Shown here piece after piece: positions 11,002-20,197 of a stretch of 64,000 nt of DNA. The notes under the pieces are model-generated. The model saw only the letters and a program-made list of their open reading frames with translations, had not been told where the DNA came from and searched no databases. Position numbers and translations under genes: made by a program. The DNA comes from Adiantum capillus-veneris (lineage: Eukaryota; Streptophyta; Polypodiopsida; Polypodiales; Pteridaceae), in the NCBI GenBank assembly GCA_014529385.2, contig CM043953.1:85260342-85324341 (forward strand). The letters are read 5' to 3'. The first letter of the stretch is position 1. Each line of letters begins with the position of its first letter.

Positions 11002-11262
11002 GTTAGAGAACTACGAAAATAGGGCGAGTCCTACGAAGGACTTGAAGACGCAAAAAAGTTAGATTTGGCTAAACCAGGAGAAGAGCCTAGGCCTACCTAC
11101 ATTGCAAATGACCTAACAGAAGAGGAAAAAGAGCTTTTTCTAAGATTCCTAAAGGAATATTGAGATTTATTTTCTTGGTCCTACAAGGATCTCAAGGGTG
11201 TTGATCCAGAAATTTATCAACATACCATACCCATGAGAGATGATGTGAAACCAAGTAGACAA

Positions 11263-11267
11263 AGGCC
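11263..11267 (+). repeat. Target duplication AGGCC, left of element C
   Basis: AGGCC abuts the LTR start TGTGCGCTCC. It is repeated after the other LTR. Confidence 0.9.
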
Positions 11268-11510
11268 TGTGCGCTCCTTGCCGCACTGTCGAAGCAAGGG
11301 ACTTTCCAATACACCGTGTGCGAGCCACAAACGGCTCCAAGCACACAACAAGCCTAAACTAGCAAGCTCAAGAGAACAAAGGGTGTGTCACTCACCGCTC
11401 TACGCTCGCCTTCGTGGTGGATTCCTCGCCGCGATGAAGAAGAAGCTGCAGTCGTGCCATGCTCAACCGCTTCGCCGCCGTTGTGCCTTCGTAATGCTCG
11501 ATCGCACACA

Positions 11511-11554
<44 letters not shown>

Positions 11555-11857
11555 AGGAGGTGAAGAAGAAGAAGATGGAGATGGAGCAAGAGCACTCTTC
11601 TATTGCACAAATGAGAGAATGAGTAAAAATTAGGTTTAGTTGGCTTTTATAGGAGCTCACCCCATTCACACTTGGGCGCCCATGCTTAGCCAACTAATCC
11701 CTTGAATGTCCCAGTTAGAGTGCGCCTCTCATCGGCGATCACTCTTACCCTTTTCCTATTGGTCCGACAAGCCCGGTACCTGACTCTAAATAATACATAA
11801 TATGGTTACAGTGTCCGTCGTAGGCGATAGGGTGTCCGTGAGCCACGAGGGTTAACA
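11268..11857 (-). repeat. Element C 3' LTR (LTR-C)
   Basis: The LTR is 590 bp; on the minus strand it starts TGTTAACCC and ends GAGCGCACA. A TATA-like CCTATAAAAGCC (minus) lies at 11642-11653. It contains a (CT)n/(CA)n tract at about 11517-11553 whose length differs from the partner. A polypurine tract on its right shows that this is the 3' copy. Confidence 0.95.
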
Positions 11858-11872
11858 TGCCCCCCTTCCTGA
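11858..11872 (-). promoter_or_regulatory. Element C terminal polypurine tract
   Basis: On the minus strand it reads AGGAAGGGGGGCA directly before TGTTAACCC, the LTR start. Confidence 0.88.
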
Positions 11873-13083
11873 TGTAGATTCCATCCTCGGAAGCTATTGA
11901 GATGAAGCTTGGTATGTCCATGTTGTAGAGCATCTAGATTTGAATCTGCAAGGCAAAGTCACTGTTTTAGCAAGCGGAATTATATTGCCATAAATCATGA
12001 GGGGAATGTAAAGTACATGTGGAAATGAGTAATTGCAAGACTTATGAAATGTTAGACTGCCATTAAGGACAAATAAATTGCACTTTGAGTAGATTAATTA
12101 ATCAAGAGTTTTGAGCTTATGGGTGAGTCTATCAATTAGTTAGCTATGACTAAGGTTAAAACAACTACTCTAGTACTAGCTAAGCTAAGAAGATTATCTA
12201 AATGCAAGATTCCCTAATTATGCTTTTCAGCTTTGATTAGCCAACTCGCTCTCACAACTGCAAACAAAAGCTTGAAATGTTAACTGTAAGCTCAATGGAA
12301 GTCTTTTAATTTTTCTTTATCTTTTTTTAATACTTTTTCACTTTGGGTCACAATCATGTGACGTGTGTGCTTATTTTGTATGTCCGGGGTTTTTTGCTTC
12401 TCAAGGAAAAGCGCCCACACTGGGAACCTCTAGGGCTCTAGTACCATAGACAATACATGTGAGTGAAGTACCAATTCAAGCCAGGATTTCTCTTGCAGCA
12501 TAAGATTTTTCATTTGTGGCACTTATGTTTTTTTTTTTTTTTTTTTGCTTCCATTTCCTTGGTATTCGCACTAGTGTTTTTTGTTGTTTGAGTGAGCAAG
12601 CCTTTCTCTGCCTAAAACATTCCTAAGGTCTCAAATACTCGGATAATTTTATTAGCTAGGCCTAGTGGTCAAGTAAATGAGTTAACCTAAAGTCACGGTC
12701 TCCTAATCTCCAGGCTCATCCATAAGATTAAACTGGAGTTCAATCAACTTAAGCAAAGACAAATTTATACATCGTTAATGGCAGATAACAATCATAACTA
12801 TTGCACTCAAACAAAGAATGAAAAATCATTATTAGCAATTACACATATCCACCAACATGAATCATGGAAAGTAGTACACCTGGAGGTATGGAGTGGCTCA
12901 TTTCGTTGAAGCAGATGTCCTCAGCCATGTGGATGGAGATCCATATAAGTCCTACCTAACACATCCAAAAACAGGCACTATACCTCTAGGAGGCATGTCA
13001 GTGTGAAAAATTAAAACTCCTAAAAAACAAACTCAAAACACAATCTAGACCCCTAACCTACCTATCTGTCACCCCTTTTAGAA
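11873..13083 (-). other. Element C 3' non-coding region
   Basis: 1.2 kb between the 140-codon ORF and the terminal polypurine tract. It is AT-rich with a poly-T run at 12529-12546. I see no conserved coding frame or repeat family in it. Confidence 0.6.
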
Positions 13084-13506
13084 TCAAGGAAAGAGGATAT
13101 TATATAAACCGGGTGGCCACCCTAAGGCTAGGCCTCTATCCTCATCATCTAGATAAATAAAATCGTTGTCCGTGATTCCATAGTCTTCCTCGGTCTCTAT
13201 TAGTTCCTCTTCATCATCCTCTTGTGCAAGCATGCTAATCAAGAACCTCGTGATGCGTGGATACTCATCTTGTGCAAAAGAATAAGCATGTGCCATTGGA
13301 GACACATTCGCTACTGGGTAGGGATCACTAGTTAGCCATAGACGTATCAGCCATTCTAACTCCTCAAAATTTCTCTCACATGCAAGGCTCTCTATCAAAT
13401 CCCATTCGCAAGAAAGTATAGGGTAGCATACGTAGAACACTTGAGGAAAAGACAAAGGGTACCTTTCATCAAAAATAGAAGTGCATGCCTCTGGTGAAGT
13501 AGCCAT
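13084..13506 (-). CDS. Element C accessory ORF, 140 aa, unknown function
   Basis: An ATG-initiated open frame of 140 codons in the sense direction, lying between the internal and terminal polypurine tracts. The protein is acidic, with a D/E-rich stretch at about residues 95-125 (E-D-D-E-E-E-L-I-E-T-E-E-D) and several aromatic residues. There is no signal peptide or membrane helix. I do not recognise a family. Its location matches that of ORF-X in elements A and B, but I see no sequence similarity. Because the element is young, an open frame of this size could persist by chance. Confidence 0.45.
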   Translation of the reverse strand: MATSPEACTSIFDERYPLSFPQVFYVCYPILSCEWDLIESLACERNFEELEWLIRLWLTSDPYPVANVSPMAHAYSFAQDEYPRITRFLISMLAQEDDEEELIETEEDYGITDNDFIYLDDEDRGLALGWPPGLYNILFP

Positions 13507-13594
13507 TTCTGAGAAGACAGATAGATTTGGTTAGGCCTTTAAAACATAAGAGTTGTTTTTGTGTGTTGCTTGAATTGACACGGTGAATTTGGAC

Positions 13595-13864
13595 TTATAT
13601 GTAAGATCTGATAGGGTGCTCTCTCATTGCTAGGCGCTCTTGCTCTTTACTATTTTTGTTTTTTTGTGAGTATAAGGCTATATATATACATTCCCTAAGA
13701 TCGGAGATTGAGAGGTCAGGGAAAAAGGTTGAGAGGGAAACAAATGAATGATGACTGTTAGCAAACACTCCCCCCTTCCTTGGGTAGATCATACCGTTTG
13801 AAATGAGCTTGTCACCCTTTGAAACCAATTGTTCCAGTTGGTAATAGGTGAGGATTTTAACCAA
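13595..13864 (-). CDS. Element C small ORF overlapping the end of pol, 89 aa
   Basis: The frame starts inside the last codons of pol (pol stop at 13789) in another frame and reads through the internal polypurine tract (Y-P-R-K-G-G-V). The C-terminal half is basic (Q-K-N-K-N-S-K-E-Q-E-R). There is no recognisable domain. It could be the product of a short frameshifted extension of pol or a chance frame. Confidence 0.3.
   Translation of the reverse strand: MVKILTYYQLEQLVSKGDKLISNGMIYPRKGGVFANSHHSFVSLSTFFPDLSISDLRECIYIALYSQKNKNSKEQERLAMREHPIRSYI
13769..13784 (-). promoter_or_regulatory. Element C internal polypurine tract
   Basis: The minus strand reads AAGGAAGGGGGGAGTG a few bases after the pol stop codon. 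It is almost the same as the terminal tract of this element (AGGAAGGGGGGCA). It corresponds in position to 3999-4014 in A and 30430-30445 in B. Confidence 0.6.
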
Positions 13865-16800
13865 TAGTTTTCGACCGCCCTATGCGTTTCATCTAGTTGC
13901 AAGGGTGGTAAGGTACTCTCCCATGATTTTCTTTGCAACGTTGTTGTAGGTGGTGAACTTACCCCGGAAGGTGCAAACTCTTTCGTGCTTGTATGGATAT
14001 GTACAGTGGTAGGTGGAGGTTGTGTCGAAGCTTCTATTTGCATATAGGAACTACATGAAGAGCAAGAAGCTTCATTTGATTTCCCTGTTCCTGAGCTAGG
14101 TGGAACAAATCGTTCTTTCTTTGGTACCCAAACTAGCTCTAGAATGGGTGTGTAACATTCCATGATTTTTTCCTTTCCGCGATTTTCAATTTGTTTTGGA
14201 GCCACAGGATTGGGTTTACTTGGGTCAGGTGACAGGTAAGAGTACAATCTACGTTTTGGCACCCAGATTTGATCATTTCCTTGATAGTAGCCTTGGGCTT
14301 CCAATAGTCGTTTAGGGATCCATCGCAACATTTTCTTATTTTTCTTGGAGCGAGTGGTACGTTTCTCACAAGGCTTCTGTTTTTTAGCACTAGCTATGGT
14401 CGCTAAGGAAGCTTTAGGGACCCACTTGTATGTTTTCTTTGTTACCTTAGGATGAGTCTTGTGTGTCTCAAGCTTTCTTTCAACTACATCAGTTGAAGCT
14501 CTAGAGATTTGGGCTATGGGGACGTATGGTTCAACCTCCTGGACATGCAATGTCTTGGGTTTTATTTCCTTGGGCAATATCTCAGGGACTATGGCTTGAG
14601 TGGTAGGGCTAAGAGTTGGTTTTTGCGTTGTAACACCACCAGTCCCCCAATCAATAGTGCATTTGGTGGCTATCATCCACGTGCGGCCTAGGTTTATATT
14701 ACCCTCCATAGTTCCAGTAGGCATGACCAAAAAGTCTTGAGCTACAACCCCATTGTCATAACTGACAGAAGTGTGCCAGATTCCAAAAACCGTAGTTTTT
14801 TTCTTGTTGACACCCTTGACTTGGATAATACTCTCAGATAGAGGTGGCTTCCCTAACTGACACCACACCCCATAGGATAGCAGATTGTATTTAGCACCCG
14901 TGTCCAATAAGGCGTTATATAGCACTTTTCCATAGGCACTATTTAACTCAATGGGGTATCGTAGAGGTGTGTCAGAGTCCAACCCATCCTCTTCGATTTC
15001 CACGTGGAATGCATTTGTGACCCCAAGGTTAGCCTCTCGTTTTTGTCTTATACATTGTTGTCGCTCCTTAGCCTCAGCTTGAGCTTGTATCTTGTTTAAC
15101 TCGGTTTGTGCTTTGGCGGCCTTCTTTTGATGAATGGCCCGTAGTTCTTCTTGGCTTAAAGGATCATAATATCTTTTGAATTTACTCCCATTGAGGAATC
15201 CAATGGTTTCAACTCCATCAAGAGTTTCCACACGAAGGGTACCTTGTGGGGTAATTTCACATACTCTATATGGTCCTTTACCAGCATATTTCAACTTTTT
15301 CTTCTCTTTACGTACTCCATACATAAGGACTTTATCACCAACTTTGATGTCCTTGTCCTTCACATGGCGATCAAACCACTTCTTTCTCCTATCCTTTTCC
15401 ACAAGAGCATTTTGCACAGCCAACTGTCTCTCTTCGTCTAGTTTTTCTAAGATAAACAAACGCTCGGTTAAGGGGTTACCATTCCATCCTTCTTGCGAAG
15501 CTACCCTAAGACTAGGAATGACAAACTCCCAAGGCATAACCGCTTCTTGTCCGTATACCATTTTGAATGGCGTACAATTAATAGCCACTTTATAAGCAAT
15601 ACGATAAGCCCATAGAGCAAATGTCAACTTCAAATCCCAATCAGTGCGATGAGCTTCTACCGTCTTGGTTAAAATAGAGATTAGAGTCTTGTTGGTGCTC
15701 TCGGCTTGTCCATTAGCTTGCGGGTAATAAGGTGTAGACTTATGGTGGGATATCATAAAGGTCGTGGTAAGCTCTCTTATTACCTCATTTATAAAATGGG
15801 TACCATTATCACTAACAATTTCAAAAGGGCAACCAAATCTTGTGATAATGTTCTCAAAAAGAAACTTAGCTGTTGTCCTCGCGTCAGCTTTTTGTGAAGC
15901 CTTAGCTTCAGCCCACTTTGTTACATAGTCCGTAGCAACTAGAATATATCGAGATTGAGTGTTGCGAGCTGCGGGACTAATTGGACCTACAAAGTCTAAG
16001 CCCCATTTTTCAAATGGTTGGGTTACTTTAATAGGATGTAAGGGCATTCTGTCCTTGCGCTGTGTGGTCTTGTAATGTTGGCACTCATCACACCCTTTTG
16101 TAAAAAGTGATGCATCCTTAAATAAAGTTGGCCACCAATAGCCTGATTGCAGCACCTTTCTAGCAGTCAGGTCCCCTGAAAAATGTCCTCCTGCTATGCC
16201 CATATGTGCTTCTTGCAAGATATACAAATATTCATCCTCGCGGGCACAACGCCTAAGAATATCGTCCTTGCCTAATCTATACAGGGTTCCGGCAATCAAA
16301 CAATAGGGTTCACATTCTTTTACTAGCCTTCGAGCGATATCCTTACGAAGTTCCTTGGGTGGAAAACCATTAACTAAAAAGTTAACAATGTTCTCACTCC
16401 ATTCAGGCATAGTCTCAACTATGAATAGGGAAGTATCGGGTAATTCATCATCAACTCCTGTAGGGGCTTCACCATTGGGTATGCGAGACAAATGATCAGC
16501 CATGACGTGCCTTTTACCGGGTCTCACTACAATCGTGAGATCAAACTCCAGAAGAATTAACAACCATCGTGTGATTCTTCCTGTGGAGCATGGCTTGTTT
16601 ACCAGATACAGCAACGCTTGATGATCCACATAAAATACAAACTTGTTTGCCAGAAGGTAGTAGCGAAATTTCTTTACTGCATAAACCATTGCCAAACCTT
16701 CTCGCTCTGTAGTGGTGTAGTTCCTTTCAGCATCGTTCAATTGACGGCTTGCAAAGCTAATGGGATAGTCCAATTTATGTTCTCCTGGTTGAGTGAGAAC

Positions 16801-18219
16801 ACACCCAATAGCAAAGTTTGATGCATCAATATGCACATGGAAAATGACATCCCAGTTAGGTGTCCTTAAAATCGGAGCACTTGCTAGTGTTTTCTTCAAT
16901 TGTTCATAGGCCTGGTCACACTCTTCAGTCCATTTAAATTCAATGAGAAGCTTGTACAAAGGACGTGCTATCTCAGCGAAAAATAAAATAAACCGTCGAT
17001 AATAACCCACGTGTCCCATGAACCTTTGAACTCCCTTGTAATTGGTTGGTGGTGGTAACTCTAGAATCACTTTAATTTTGCTCTCATCGGTTGAGATACC
17101 ATTCTTGGATACTATATGCCCTAAAATAACTCCATGCTTGACCCAAAATTGGCATTTGAACGGGTTCAATGAGATACGATATAACCTACATTTTTCAAAC
17201 ACCTTCCGCAAACATGATAGATGTTCTTTCCAAGAAGAGTAAACACAAAGGTCGTTTAAGAAAGCTTCACAAAACTCTCTCAAATATTCTTTAAAAGCAG
17301 TGTTTATTAATCGTTGGAATGTAGCAGGGGCATTTGTTAAGCCAAAAGCCATCACACGAAATGCAAACACGCCAAATTCTGTGATGAAGGCAGTTTTAGC
17401 TTGGTCCTCTAGCGCTATCGTGATTTGGTTGTAGCCTGAGTACCCATCTAGAAAGCTATAAGCTTCCTTGCCTGCAACTCTTTTGAGTACATGTTCGGAA
17501 TATGGTAGGGGGTAATGGTCTCTTCTAGTAGCTGCATTAACTTTTTTGAGGTCCACGCACACCCTGAGTTTCCCATTCTTTTTTGGCACGATAACTATTG
17601 GTGACACCCATTCAGAGTGTTCAATAGGATATATGAACCCACATTTGATAAGCTTTTCTAGTTCTTCTTGAATGATCTTTGCGTACTTAGGATTCATCGG
17701 GTAGGGTCTTTGTTGTACGGGCTTCGCAGTGCTAATCATAGGGATTGTATGTTGGACCACAGAAGGCGGAACACCTTTCATATCATGGTATGTCCAAGCG
17801 AATACGTCCTTGAATTCCTTGAGAAGCTCTTTGAGGACCGCCTCTTCAACTTCTGTGAGGTCTTGGGCAATAAAAACAGGTTTTGATTCTTCACCGGGGT
17901 CAGCTAATTCTATTTCTTTAACTATTGCCGGACCATCATAGATTCCATTATTCCCATCGATAGGTATTCTTTGGGCTTTTGTGTACACAACCTTTGCTTC
18001 CCCTGTGGTGTAAGATTTGAAATGTTCTGGTGCAGGATGCAAGTCTGTGGATTCTGGTTGTGCGTTGGTTTGTGCTTCCATTTCTGCTTTCTTGTGTTGT
18101 CGAGCTAACTCTTGGTTTTGACGCCTCCTTGCAGTGCGGCTCAACTTTGGCTTGTCTATGATCTCTAATTGGGCTATGTGGTCGTGGTCTACACCACATA
18201 ACGTTTTGGAGATATTCAC
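13789..18219 (-). CDS. pol: Element C pol polyprotein: RT, RNase H, integrase, C-terminal protease and W-x-P-K tail
   Basis: An open frame of 1476 codons. The listed start is a GTG just after a stop; no ATG occurs until about residue 47, so entry by a frameshift from the upstream protease frame is likely. RT (about 150-370) has F-L-D-G-Y-S-G, but its catalytic box reads F-L-N-D, lacking the first Asp. RNase H (440-560) has H-I-D-A-S, T-E-R-E-G and V-D-H-Q-A. One HHCC finger (690-735) and the integrase core follow (W-G-L-D-F-V, V-S-D-N-G-T-H-F, N-G-Q-A-E-S). At about 1105 L-L-D-T-G-A-K-Y-N-L-L begins a retropepsin-like domain ending N-L-G-R-T-W-M. The tail has Y-K-W-V-P-K, L-R-W-I-P-K, Q-I-W-V-P-K and L-V-W-V-P-K between about 1263 and 1370. 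Confidence 0.93.
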   Translation of the reverse strand: MNISKTLCGVDHDHIAQLEIIDKPKLSRTARRRQNQELARQHKKAEMEAQTNAQPESTDLHPAPEHFKSYTTGEAKVVYTKAQRIPIDGNNGIYDGPAIVKEIELADPGEESKPVFIAQDLTEVEEAVLKELLKEFKDVFAWTYHDMKGVPPSVVQHTIPMISTAKPVQQRPYPMNPKYAKIIQEELEKLIKCGFIYPIEHSEWVSPIVIVPKKNGKLRVCVDLKKVNAATRRDHYPLPYSEHVLKRVAGKEAYSFLDGYSGYNQITIALEDQAKTAFITEFGVFAFRVMAFGLTNAPATFQRLINTAFKEYLREFCEAFLNDLCVYSSWKEHLSCLRKVFEKCRLYRISLNPFKCQFWVKHGVILGHIVSKNGISTDESKIKVILELPPPTNYKGVQRFMGHVGYYRRFILFFAEIARPLYKLLIEFKWTEECDQAYEQLKKTLASAPILRTPNWDVIFHVHIDASNFAIGCVLTQPGEHKLDYPISFASRQLNDAERNYTTTEREGLAMVYAVKKFRYYLLANKFVFYVDHQALLYLVNKPCSTGRITRWLLILLEFDLTIVVRPGKRHVMADHLSRIPNGEAPTGVDDELPDTSLFIVETMPEWSENIVNFLVNGFPPKELRKDIARRLVKECEPYCLIAGTLYRLGKDDILRRCAREDEYLYILQEAHMGIAGGHFSGDLTARKVLQSGYWWPTLFKDASLFTKGCDECQHYKTTQRKDRMPLHPIKVTQPFEKWGLDFVGPISPAARNTQSRYILVATDYVTKWAEAKASQKADARTTAKFLFENIITRFGCPFEIVSDNGTHFINEVIRELTTTFMISHHKSTPYYPQANGQAESTNKTLISILTKTVEAHRTDWDLKLTFALWAYRIAYKVAINCTPFKMVYGQEAVMPWEFVIPSLRVASQEGWNGNPLTERLFILEKLDEERQLAVQNALVEKDRRKKWFDRHVKDKDIKVGDKVLMYGVRKEKKKLKYAGKGPYRVCEITPQGTLRVETLDGVETIGFLNGSKFKRYYDPLSQEELRAIHQKKAAKAQTELNKIQAQAEAKERQQCIRQKREANLGVTNAFHVEIEEDGLDSDTPLRYPIELNSAYGKVLYNALLDTGAKYNLLSYGVWCQLGKPPLSESIIQVKGVNKKKTTVFGIWHTSVSYDNGVVAQDFLVMPTGTMEGNINLGRTWMIATKCTIDWGTGGVTTQKPTLSPTTQAIVPEILPKEIKPKTLHVQEVEPYVPIAQISRASTDVVERKLETHKTHPKVTKKTYKWVPKASLATIASAKKQKPCEKRTTRSKKNKKMLRWIPKRLLEAQGYYQGNDQIWVPKRRLYSYLSPDPSKPNPVAPKQIENRGKEKIMECYTPILELVWVPKKERFVPPSSGTGKSNEASCSSCSSYMQIEASTQPPPTTVHIHTSTKEFAPSGVSSPPTTTLQRKSWESTLPPLQLDETHRAVENYWLKSSPITNWNNWFQRVTSSFQTV

Positions 18220-18463
18220 CCCAATTGTTTACCAATTTTCGATGAGCATCACATGCTCCTATATAACTGAGCCATTCTGCTGAGGATCTCTTCTTGTTTA
18301 TCCTAGCACGTACATTGGCTCGATATCGACGCCTCTTAAGGTTTTTCTTTTTCTTATTTGAGACCTGCTTTTGATTTGCATTTAGATCTGGCTCACTAAA
18401 GGAGTCCTCGTTGGTGTCCTCTTCACTCTCGGAGGAGCTATCATCTGTTGATGTGCTCGGTCC

Positions 18464-20140
18464 TTATGAATGTTTTGACTCTGAACTTGCTCCACTCTCT
18501 AATTCATGAGATTCAGAATCCGTTTCACTCTGGGAGTCAGTGTCCAAGTCGTGTTGGTCAAAGTCTTCTATTGAGCTATCGGTGTCACTGTTAGATTGGT
18601 CCACAATTGCCTTGCCCTTAGAAGATGCATGTATGGCACCTATCATGTTCAGAGGTGCAATTTGTGGTACCTCTTCCCCCTCTGGTGTGACCCAAGTGGT
18701 TCCTCTATTTCCCCAGGTATCTATGGTTGCAGCTAGGTGTACCCAATCCACATTGTCCGACTCAGTCATCCCAGGTAGGATATCCATATAAGGAGAATCT
18801 TGGCCAATGTCTGTATCCTTCTTACAAGTGTAACAATATTGTAGTGGGGCCGAGTGAACTGTGGTGTCAGAGCGATGATCAATAATGGTTTTACTCCCTA
18901 AGGGGTGTACCTTACCAGTCACCAAATCCACTCTAAGGACAGAGTCTTGGAATTGCAAATAGACATGATTTTTAGACCAATCATGAACCATTTGTGCTTC
19001 CCTCATGAATGGTCGTCCTAAAATCATTTCATATGACATAAGGTGTTTAGAGAAATCCATTACAATGAACGTATGTCGTACCTTGTGTCCTAGAACTTTG
19101 ATCTTAAGATCCTTGAGCATCCCCATAGGTTTGGCTATGGTACCATTTTCCATCTTTACCACAATGTTAGTAACACTGAGGCAGGGTTTTCCCATGGATT
19201 CCCAACAATCTTTTGTAACGATGCTAACTCCCGCACCACCATCAAGAATTCCTTTTATAGTTAATCCCTTGGTAGTGATGGGTAGGGTCGCATTAGACTC
19301 GCCGCCTTCAAAATACTGCCCTAATTCGTTAATGGGTACCTCGATCACAGACTCGTGTCCATCTAAGTCAAGTGATTGCACATGATTTTCCTCATCAATC
19401 ATAATCGAGTCAGGCCTATTTGGTTGCGCAAACTGCGGTAATCCCGTTCGTAGCTCTCCGTTAAGGAATGCTCGAAGTGCAAGGAATAACTCAGGATCTC
19501 CATACAGCTTTGCTATGATCGTGGTTCGGACCTCAGAAGACATGAAGTCCATTAGTTTGGCAACATTCATTGGCGTGTTGCAGGGTGTAGGTCCTTGACT
19601 AGGAACTGGTGAGGATGGAATCTCATATTCCTCAATGGGATCAGGTATTCCTTCGTTAAACATCCTTTCCAACAAGAAGGGTGTATGCTCACTTTCTGAT
19701 GTCCCGTCCTCACTCCCTTCTTGGATGATACTAGATATGGCTAACGGTCTATGGTTCATGTGGGGTGGATGAACTTGCGTGGGAAACACTGTGTCATGAA
19801 TTTGGACATGCATGGGTTCTGGTTCTAGTTTCCTTTGAGTCTCCTCCACTAAACCTCTTAGATGTTTCACCTGCTCAATCTCATCTACTGGGTTTGGGTA
19901 CGTCCCAATCTTCTTTTTACGATTCTTCCCTTTTTGCCCCTGCGGTTTATCTTGGGGGTCTTGGATTGGATTTGGAAACACTTGTGGTGTTTTCAGAGGC
20001 TCCTTATGATTTTCTCTTATTCGGTTTTCATTTGGTTCCATGTTACGGTTTTCTTTGTCAGTCTTTCCCTTTGTGGTATTGGTTCTAGTCTCCATTGTCT
20101 CGACTGAATCTGAATCATCCTCGAGGTCATTCATATACAC
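18464..20140 (-). CDS. Element C protease ORF (first aspartic-protease-like domain, AP1)
   Basis: 558 codons in the same frame as gag. The first half is charged and low in complexity. The domain lies at about residues 285-390: L-T-I-K-G-I-L-D-G-G-A-G-V-S-I-V, then I-L-G-R-P-F-M, the usual end of a retropepsin. The catalytic triplet reads D-G-G where D-(T/S)-G is expected; a D-L-G or D-G-G change is common in plant gag-linked domains of this kind and may mean no activity. A TAG separates it from gag and a TAA ends it at 18464-18466, after which the same frame stays open, overlapping the start of pol to 17948. The C-terminus is an acidic, serine-rich tract. Confidence 0.85.
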   Translation of the reverse strand: MYMNDLEDDSDSVETMETRTNTTKGKTDKENRNMEPNENRIRENHKEPLKTPQVFPNPIQDPQDKPQGQKGKNRKKKIGTYPNPVDEIEQVKHLRGLVEETQRKLEPEPMHVQIHDTVFPTQVHPPHMNHRPLAISSIIQEGSEDGTSESEHTPFLLERMFNEGIPDPIEEYEIPSSPVPSQGPTPCNTPMNVAKLMDFMSSEVRTTIIAKLYGDPELFLALRAFLNGELRTGLPQFAQPNRPDSIMIDEENHVQSLDLDGHESVIEVPINELGQYFEGGESNATLPITTKGLTIKGILDGGAGVSIVTKDCWESMGKPCLSVTNIVVKMENGTIAKPMGMLKDLKIKVLGHKVRHTFIVMDFSKHLMSYEMILGRPFMREAQMVHDWSKNHVYLQFQDSVLRVDLVTGKVHPLGSKTIIDHRSDTTVHSAPLQYCYTCKKDTDIGQDSPYMDILPGMTESDNVDWVHLAATIDTWGNRGTTWVTPEGEEVPQIAPLNMIGAIHASSKGKAIVDQSNSDTDSSIEDFDQHDLDTDSQSETDSESHELESGASSESKHS

Positions 20141-20197
20141 GGGGTCATCTCCTGTTCCTATGTTTGTTTTGGAACTTGGCTTTGAATTTTCCGTATT

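Larger units (their letters stand above)
10997..11267 (+). pseudogene. pol: Element B pol: segment before reverse transcriptase
   Basis: The frame gives A-K-P-G-E-E-P-R-P-T-Y-I-A-N-D-L, then L-F-S-W-S-Y-K-D-L-K-G-V and H-T-I-P-M, matching the pre-RT region of element C pol (A-D-P-G-E-E-S-K-P-V-F-I-A-Q-D-L). Stops lie at 11020 and 11161. It is cut at 11267 by element C and continues at 24890 with R-P-Y-T-Y-N-E-T-F-S. At its left edge it joins in frame with 41230-41330 on the minus strand. Confidence 0.8.

Noticed and set aside
11233-11633. Open frames of about 80-150 codons on both strands across LTR-C (also at 24152-24725)
   Set aside because: They cross the LTR border or its (CT)n/(CA)n tract and show no domain; duplicate copies exist only because the LTR is duplicated.
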